Source of the DNA: Lysobacterales bacterium
GTDB taxonomy: Bacteria; Pseudomonadota; Gammaproteobacteria; Xanthomonadales; Rhodanobacteraceae
Assembly: GCA_017305055.1 (NCBI GenBank)
Contig: JAFKMZ010000005.1
Location: 62,001 to 126,000 of the forward strand
Reading direction: 5' to 3'
DNA length: 64,000 nt
The translations under genes were made by a program, and so were the position numbers. Each line of letters begins with the position of its first letter. Position 1 is the stretch's first letter. The notes beneath the pieces were generated by a model. That model was not told where the DNA came from, did not search any database, and worked only from the letters and a program-made list of their open reading frames with translations. Shown here piece after piece: positions 60,571 to 64,000 of this stretch.

Positions 60571-61155
60571 ATGAAGTGCGCAGCGGTTTACTTGCGAGTC
60601 TCAACGGCAGAGCAATCCACGGACCGCCAGCAGGCGGAACTAGCCGAAGTCGCCAAGCGGCGCGGCTGGAAGGTGACGGTGTTTGAAGATGCCGGCATCA
60701 GCGGTGCCAAGGGTCGCGACAAGCGGCCAGCCTTGGATGCCATGCTGCGCGAGGTGACGCGGGGCAAGTTTGACGTTGTGGCCGCGTGGTCGGTGGATCG
60801 CCTGGGGCGCTCCCTGCCAGACCTGCTCGCCACGCTCGGTGAGGTGAAGGCCGCAGGTGCTGACCTGTACCTGCATCAGCAGGGTATCGATACAGCCACG
60901 CCGGCCGGCCGCATGATGTTTGGCATGCTCGGGGTGTTCGCCGAGTTCGAACGCGCGATGATCCAGGAACGCGTGAAGTCAGGCATGGCACGTGCCAAGG
61001 CCAAGGGCCAGCGGCTGGGTCGCAAGCCGGTCAATGCCAGCGTGGAATCACGCATCCGCGAACTGCGCGCGGGCAACATGGGCATACTCAAGATCGCACG
61101 CACTCTCGGCTGTGGTGTGTCGGTGGTGCAACGCGTAGTGAAGGTGGCAGCGTAG
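60571..61155 (+). CDS. Serine recombinase (resolvase/invertase family)
   Basis: 194 aa. Catalytic Ser in YLRVSTAEQSTDRQ (about residue 11), the conserved SGAKGRDKRPALDAML and VVAAWSVDRLGRSLPDLL blocks, the long E helix region GVFAEFERAMIQERVKSGMA, and a C-terminal helix-turn-helix (ILKIARTLGCGVSVVQRVV). All catalytic residues (Arg8-type, Ser, Arg68/71-type) appear present. Role could be dimer resolution of the excised element, or inversion of a segment. Confidence 0.92.
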   Translation: MKCAAVYLRVSTAEQSTDRQQAELAEVAKRRGWKVTVFEDAGISGAKGRDKRPALDAMLREVTRGKFDVVAAWSVDRLGRSLPDLLATLGEVKAAGADLYLHQQGIDTATPAGRMMFGMLGVFAEFERAMIQERVKSGMARAKAKGQRLGRKPVNASVESRIRELRAGNMGILKIARTLGCGVSVVQRVVKVAA

Positions 61156-61733
61156 GGCATCCCCCTACGTCACCCTGGGGCGCGGGCTGATACATGCACC
61201 GCGCTCCACCTGCAATCATCCCCATGCGCCCCCAAGTCTGGCGGCCCTGTATCTAGGGCGGCAGCCGATGCCGGGGCGCTTTCGTTTGCGCGTTGCTTAT
61301 GGGCAACGCTGGGGGTGGCATGGGGGGAACTTGGCTTGGCCCGATCATCGAGACCCCTTCGGGTTTTTGTAGCTAAACCGCACGGGCTTCGTTGCTGGGA
61401 GCTCCACCTACAATCGCGTGATGCATCGAGGACCGGCGGAGCCGATAGGCAATAAACCCAAGATGTTGTGGTAGATCGGGCCTGCTACCCAACATATAGC
61501 CGTTGCGCCGCTACTTTACATTGTCGGGGCGGCGCTGTTAACTAGGGATGAGCTTACAAGAAAGCCGCTGGACGCTGACACGCCCAACGGCTCGGCGGTG
61601 AGCTCAGAACGCCCCGGAAATCCGGCAGACTGTCCCGAGTGCTAACGCAAGCTCAAGGTACTCATCTGGCGGGCGATTTGTCAATTAGCGGCAGGTCGTG
61701 GGGTCTGTCTTACGTCAACATGAGGAAACAAGC
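61156..61733. other. Non-coding stretch right of the recombinase
   Basis: 578 bases with no credible gene. It contains a perfect 7-bp hairpin GCGTTGC-TTATGG-GCAACGC (61290-61309) and a small hairpin with T tract (ACCC-CTTC-GGGTTTTT, 61353-61369) that could end recombinase transcription. It may also hold the promoter of the 48-aa gene; GAGGAAA at 61722-61728 is its ribosome-binding site. Confidence 0.5.
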
Positions 61734-61880
61734 ATGACTCGTAACGAGAAAACCAGCGCTAAAGTGGCCAGCATGGCCGGTCGAATCCTTCGTGATCCCA
61801 AGTCAACCCGCCAACAGCGTGCGGTGGCTGCGTCGGATTTGACCCAGGCGCGCAACAAACCCAAGAGAACGGGCCGGTAA
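61734..61880 (+). CDS. Small basic protein near attR (48 aa)
   Basis: MTRNEKTSAKVASMAGRILR then DPKSTRQQRAVAASDLTQAR. GAGGAAA lies 6 bp upstream and a strong terminator 20 bp downstream, so this is a well-formed, separately transcribed unit. It resembles the widespread family of small unknown proteins with the VAxxAxRxLxDPxSSxxxKxxAxSALSQ pattern; I recall the pattern but not a function. Confidence 0.75.
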   Translation: MTRNEKTSAKVASMAGRILRDPKSTRQQRAVAASDLTQARNKPKRTGR

Positions 61881-61900
61881 GGCCATCGCAGTGTGAACGA

Positions 61901-61929
61901 GGGGCCTGGCGTTGCCGGGCCCCTTTTTT
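61901..61929 (+). terminator. Strong intrinsic terminator after the 48-aa gene
   Basis: GGGGCC-T-GGC-GTT-GCC-G-GGCCCC (61901-61923) followed by TTTTTTG. A textbook GC stem with six T. Confidence 0.93.
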
Positions 61930-62040
61930 GTGTGCATTGCTGTCTGTTGCTATCGCATTTGCTACAGTGCCCCAATCCGCCGGCACGGTAAGTGCCCGGA
62001 ACTATTGGGCTCCCGCCTTGGCTGGTGGCTAGGAAACTGC

Positions 62041-62058
62041 TCCACCCATCGCTACCAA
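62041..62058 (+). other. attR (18-bp direct repeat of the tRNA-Met 3' end)
   Basis: TCCACCCATCGCTACCAA, identical to 54019-54036. No other part of the tRNA is present here, as expected for the distal attachment site. Confidence 0.9.
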
Positions 62059-62148
62059 CGCGCCTTGAGCCTCGTCATCTCCTCGAGACGCCTCGCAACA
62101 GCAAGGCTGAACAGGTGGGGATTCGCCGTCTTTGGCAGCCTGGTGCCA

Positions 62149-62177
62149 CTGGATTCCCGCCTTCGCGGGGATTATGG
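62149..62177 (+). repeat. REP-like palindromic unit (third copy)
   Basis: CTGGATTCCCGC-CTTC-GCGGGGATTATGG, related to the pair at 37939-38028, slightly diverged. Intergenic, about 90 bp to the right of attR. Confidence 0.75.
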
Positions 62178-62293
62178 ACAGCGGGATTCTGCGCTTGAGC
62201 AAGCGCCATTCGTGCGTGGCGGCTTGTTCCTGACAAAATCCAGGTGTCGGGCAACATCATGTGCGTCCGTTCCCAGCGGGAAGGAGAAGCCAC

Positions 62294-62794
62294 ATGCGTT
62301 TCAGCCGAATCTTCTGTGCGATCGTGCTTGTCATCGCGCCAGTGTTCGTCTGCGCGCAAGCCACCACGGCGTCTTCGGGTAACCCTCCCGACCATGACGA
62401 AGGACAAAAGGCCATGAGCAGAGTCACGGGCATCGGCGGCATCTTCATCAAGGCAAAGGATCCGGCGAAGTTGCAGGCCTGGTACAAGAGGCACCTTGGC
62501 ATTGACGTTCAGGCATGGGGTGGTACGGCATTTCGCTGGGTTGATGACTCGGGCCATGCAACTTCCGGGACAACCGTTTGGTCGGTCGGAGCTGGCGAGA
62601 ACTTCGCCCCGAGTACCGCACCGTTCATGGTCAACTACCGGGTATCCGACCTGGATCGCCTGTTGGCCGAGCTCCGCGCTGAAGGGTGCAACGTTCTGGA
62701 TGCGACCGAGGAGTCCGGGTACGGGAAGTTTGGCTGGGTCATGGATCCGGAGGGCAACAAGATTGAACTGTGGCAGCCTCCGGCCGGGCAGTAG
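62294..62794 (+). CDS. Secreted VOC (glyoxalase-fold) protein
   Basis: 166 aa. ATG 62294 has AAGGAG 8 bp upstream. Signal peptide MRFSRIFCAIVLVIAPVFVC (cleavage near CAQA), then a VOC domain: GIGGIFIKAKDPAKLQAWYK, NYRVSDLDRLLAELRAEGC and the C-terminal GYGKFGWVMDPEGNKIELWQ with the metal-ligand Glu. An exported form is unusual for this mostly cytoplasmic fold. Substrate unknown. Confidence 0.88.
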   Translation: MRFSRIFCAIVLVIAPVFVCAQATTASSGNPPDHDEGQKAMSRVTGIGGIFIKAKDPAKLQAWYKRHLGIDVQAWGGTAFRWVDDSGHATSGTTVWSVGAGENFAPSTAPFMVNYRVSDLDRLLAELRAEGCNVLDATEESGYGKFGWVMDPEGNKIELWQPPAGQ

Positions 62795-62806
62795 CCGCAT
62801 GAGGAC

Positions 62807-62830
62807 GCGGCCCGGGGTTTCCCGGGCCGC
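62807..62830. terminator. Perfect hairpin between the VOC and pirin genes
   Basis: GCGGCCCGGG (62807-62816), loop GTTT, CCCGGGCCGC (62821-62830). Ten perfect pairs, no T tract. It separates two convergent genes and could serve both strands. Confidence 0.7.
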
Positions 62831-62836
62831 GCGGGT

Positions 62837-63724
62837 TCAGGCCGGCACGGCCATGTCCTTGGCCGCGATCCGGCCCATGCGGCCGGCGTTGAAGTCGTCG
62901 ATGGCCTGGACGATCTCGGCCTGGCTGTTCATCACGAACGGGCCGTAGCCGACCACCGGCTCGTCGATGGGCTCGCCGGCCAGCCACAGCACGCTGGCGT
63001 CGTTGTTGGCCTCGATCTCCACGCCGCTGCCGGCGCGGTCCAGGTGCACCAGCTGCCCTTCGCGGGCAATGGCGTCGCCGTTGACCATGACCGTGCCGTG
63101 CAGCACCACCAACGCCAAGGTGTGGCTATCCCGGGTGGGCAGGCGGGCCGTGGCGCCCTGCTTGATGCGCAGGTCCAGGACGTCCAATGGCGTGAAGGTA
63201 CGCGCCGGGCCGCGGTGGCCGTCGAACTCGCCGGCGATCACGCGCACGCGTCCCGCGCCCTCGGCCAGTTCCACGTCCGGGATTTGCGTGGACAGGATGG
63301 TCTGGTAGCCGGGCGCGGCCAGCTTGTCGCGTGCCGGCAGGTTGACCCACAGCTGCACCATCTCGATGGTGCCGCCACGCCGGGTGAATGCCGGCGAGTG
63401 GAACTCCTCGTGCACGATGCCGCCGGCGGCCGTCATCCACTGTACGTCGCCCGGGCCGATCGTGCCGCCGGCACCAGTGGAGTCGCGGTGCGCCACTTCG
63501 CCCTGGTAGACGATGGTGACGGTCTCGAAACCGCGGTGCGGATGCTCGCCCACACCACGGGGCCGGCTGGCCGGTTCGAAGTGGGTCGGCTGCGCATGGT
63601 CGAGCAGCAGGAAGGGGCTGAGGTGCCGGCCCAGGTCGTTGTAGCTGAACAGCGAGCGCACCGGGAAACCATCGCCTACCCAGTGTGGACGGGGAGCGCT
63701 GTGGACGCCGAGAACCTTCTTCAT
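62837..63724 (-). CDS. Pirin family protein
   Basis: 295 aa, bicupin. Metal-binding residues in GVGEHPHRGFETVTIVYQGE and HEEF; DVQWMTAAGGIVHEE is the family signature. Resembles E. coli YhhW (quercetinase activity in vitro) and redox-responsive pirins. Divergent from a LysR-type regulator (120-bp gap), which probably controls it. Confidence 0.92.
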   Translation of the reverse strand: MKKVLGVHSAPRPHWVGDGFPVRSLFSYNDLGRHLSPFLLLDHAQPTHFEPASRPRGVGEHPHRGFETVTIVYQGEVAHRDSTGAGGTIGPGDVQWMTAAGGIVHEEFHSPAFTRRGGTIEMVQLWVNLPARDKLAAPGYQTILSTQIPDVELAEGAGRVRVIAGEFDGHRGPARTFTPLDVLDLRIKQGATARLPTRDSHTLALVVLHGTVMVNGDAIAREGQLVHLDRAGSGVEIEANNDASVLWLAGEPIDEPVVGYGPFVMNSQAEIVQAIDDFNAGRMGRIAAKDMAVPA

Positions 63725-63844
63725 GGCGAATCTCCAGTGGGTGCCGCAAGCTTTGGCGGCGATCGGATAATGCTATTCCAGGAACGCTGGTCAGGGTAGA
63801 TACTGATATTCGATCATATCGTCCTATATACGGAACGACTGGCT

Positions 63845-64000
63845 ATGCGCGATCTCAATGACCTCTATTACTTCGTGCAGGTGGTCGACCACGGCGGCTT
63901 TGCTCCGGCCGGCCGCGCGCTGGGCATACCCAAATCCAAGCTGAGCCGGCGCATTGCCGTGCTGGAGCAGCGGCTGGGGACGCGACTGATCCAGCGCTCG
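63845..64000 (+). CDS. LysR-family transcriptional regulator (N-terminal part, runs off the window)
   Basis: Only 52 residues are present: MRDLNDLYYFVQVVDHGGFA then the winged HTH with PKSKLSRRIAVLEQRLGTRL. Matches the AaeR/DsdC-like LysR N-terminal domain. Divergent from the pirin gene, the usual layout for a LysR regulator and its target. Confidence 0.9.
   Translation, partial: MRDLNDLYYFVQVVDHGGFAPAGRALGIPKSKLSRRIAVLEQRLGTRLIQRS

Larger units (their letters stand above)
54019..62058 (+). mobile_element. About 8.0-kb integrated element inserted at the 3' end of tRNA-Met
   Basis: The 18-bp sequence TCCACCCATCGCTACCAA (tRNA 3' end, 54019-54036) recurs exactly at 62041-62058, the expected attL/attR of an integrase that targets tRNA genes and restores the gene on insertion. 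Excision would give an 8022-bp circle. Contents: a tyrosine integrase next to attL, ten or so small genes mostly on the minus strand, an iteron-like region, a repeat-rich leader, a serine recombinase and a short ORF with a terminator near attR. No virion, lysis or conjugation genes are seen. It resembles a phage satellite or an integrated plasmid-like element; the class is not established. Confidence 0.88.
61930..62293. other. Element/chromosome junction, non-coding
   Basis: No gene recognised. Holds attR (62041-62058), then chromosomal DNA with a REP-like unit at 62149-62177 and, at 62281-62286, the AAGGAG ribosome-binding site of the VOC gene. Confidence 0.6.

Noticed and set aside
61349..61370. 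Firm terminator call for the recombinase
   Set aside because: The stem is only four base pairs (ACCC/GGGT); kept as a mention in the non-coding entry rather than a separate feature.
54019..62058. Complete temperate prophage
   Set aside because: No portal, terminase large subunit, capsid, tail, holin or lysin was recognised, and 8 kb is too short.
54019..62058. Insertion sequence or transposon
   Set aside because: No transposase and no terminal inverted repeats; the boundaries are direct repeats of a tRNA end, as made by an integrase.

Overview
The window (about 64 kb, high GC) is chromosomal DNA from a gammaproteobacterium of the order Xanthomonadales (Lysobacterales). The gene order xerC-hslV-hslU, then mnmE-yidC-rnpA-rpmH facing away from dnaA-dnaN-recF-gyrB, followed by tonB-exbB-exbD-exbD, is the replication-origin neighbourhood of that order. 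I could not settle the genus; Rhodanobacteraceae is a guess from general resemblance only.

Layout. 1-3.4 kb: end of xerC, the HslVU protease and one unknown gene. 3.5-7.3 kb (minus): mnmE, yidC, rnpA, rpmH. 7.4-13.8 kb (plus): dnaA, a DnaA-box-bearing intergenic region (candidate oriC), dnaN, recF, gyrB. 13.9-17.7 kb: a secreted TPR protein, then tonB, exbB and two exbD genes. 18-22.3 kb (minus): a phospholipase-D-like lipoprotein, sixA, an orphan ParA-like ATPase and an unknown exported protein. 22.4-25.4 kb: divergent speE and speA (polyamines). 25.4-29.7 kb: an SDR oxidoreductase, a SPOR protein, argS and radC. 29.8-33.9 kb: coaBC, dut and a membrane-anchored AlgC-type phosphohexomutase. 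33.9-36.6 kb: a DUF4124 protein, pyrE, a GNAT acetyltransferase and an exonuclease III. 36.6-40.7 kb: ampG, anmK and an M23 peptidase, all acting on the cell wall. 40.9-50.8 kb: tyrS, rhomboid, an amidotransferase, a GspE/PilB ATPase, glyQ, glyS, an LplT-like carrier and ampE. 50.9-53.8 kb (minus): nudC, erpA, bfr, bfd, rppH. 53.96 kb: an elongator-type tRNA-Met.

The accessory part is an approximately 8.0-kb integrated element at 54019-62058. The 3' end of the tRNA-Met gene (18 bp, TCCACCCATCGCTACCAA) is repeated exactly at 62041-62058, giving attL and attR. Inside are a tyrosine integrase next to attL, two sets of small minus-strand genes of unknown function, an origin-like non-coding region with 37-bp-period direct repeats and perfect inverted repeats, a repeat-rich leader, a zinc-finger-like protein, a serine recombinase with a palindrome over its promoter, and a 48-aa protein with a strong terminator near attR. 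No capsid, tail, lysis, conjugation, restriction or resistance gene was recognised, so it looks like a compact satellite-type or formerly self-replicating element rather than a standard prophage.

Beyond attR are a secreted VOC-fold protein, a pirin and the start of a divergent LysR regulator. Functions are assigned by reading motifs; no database search was run.
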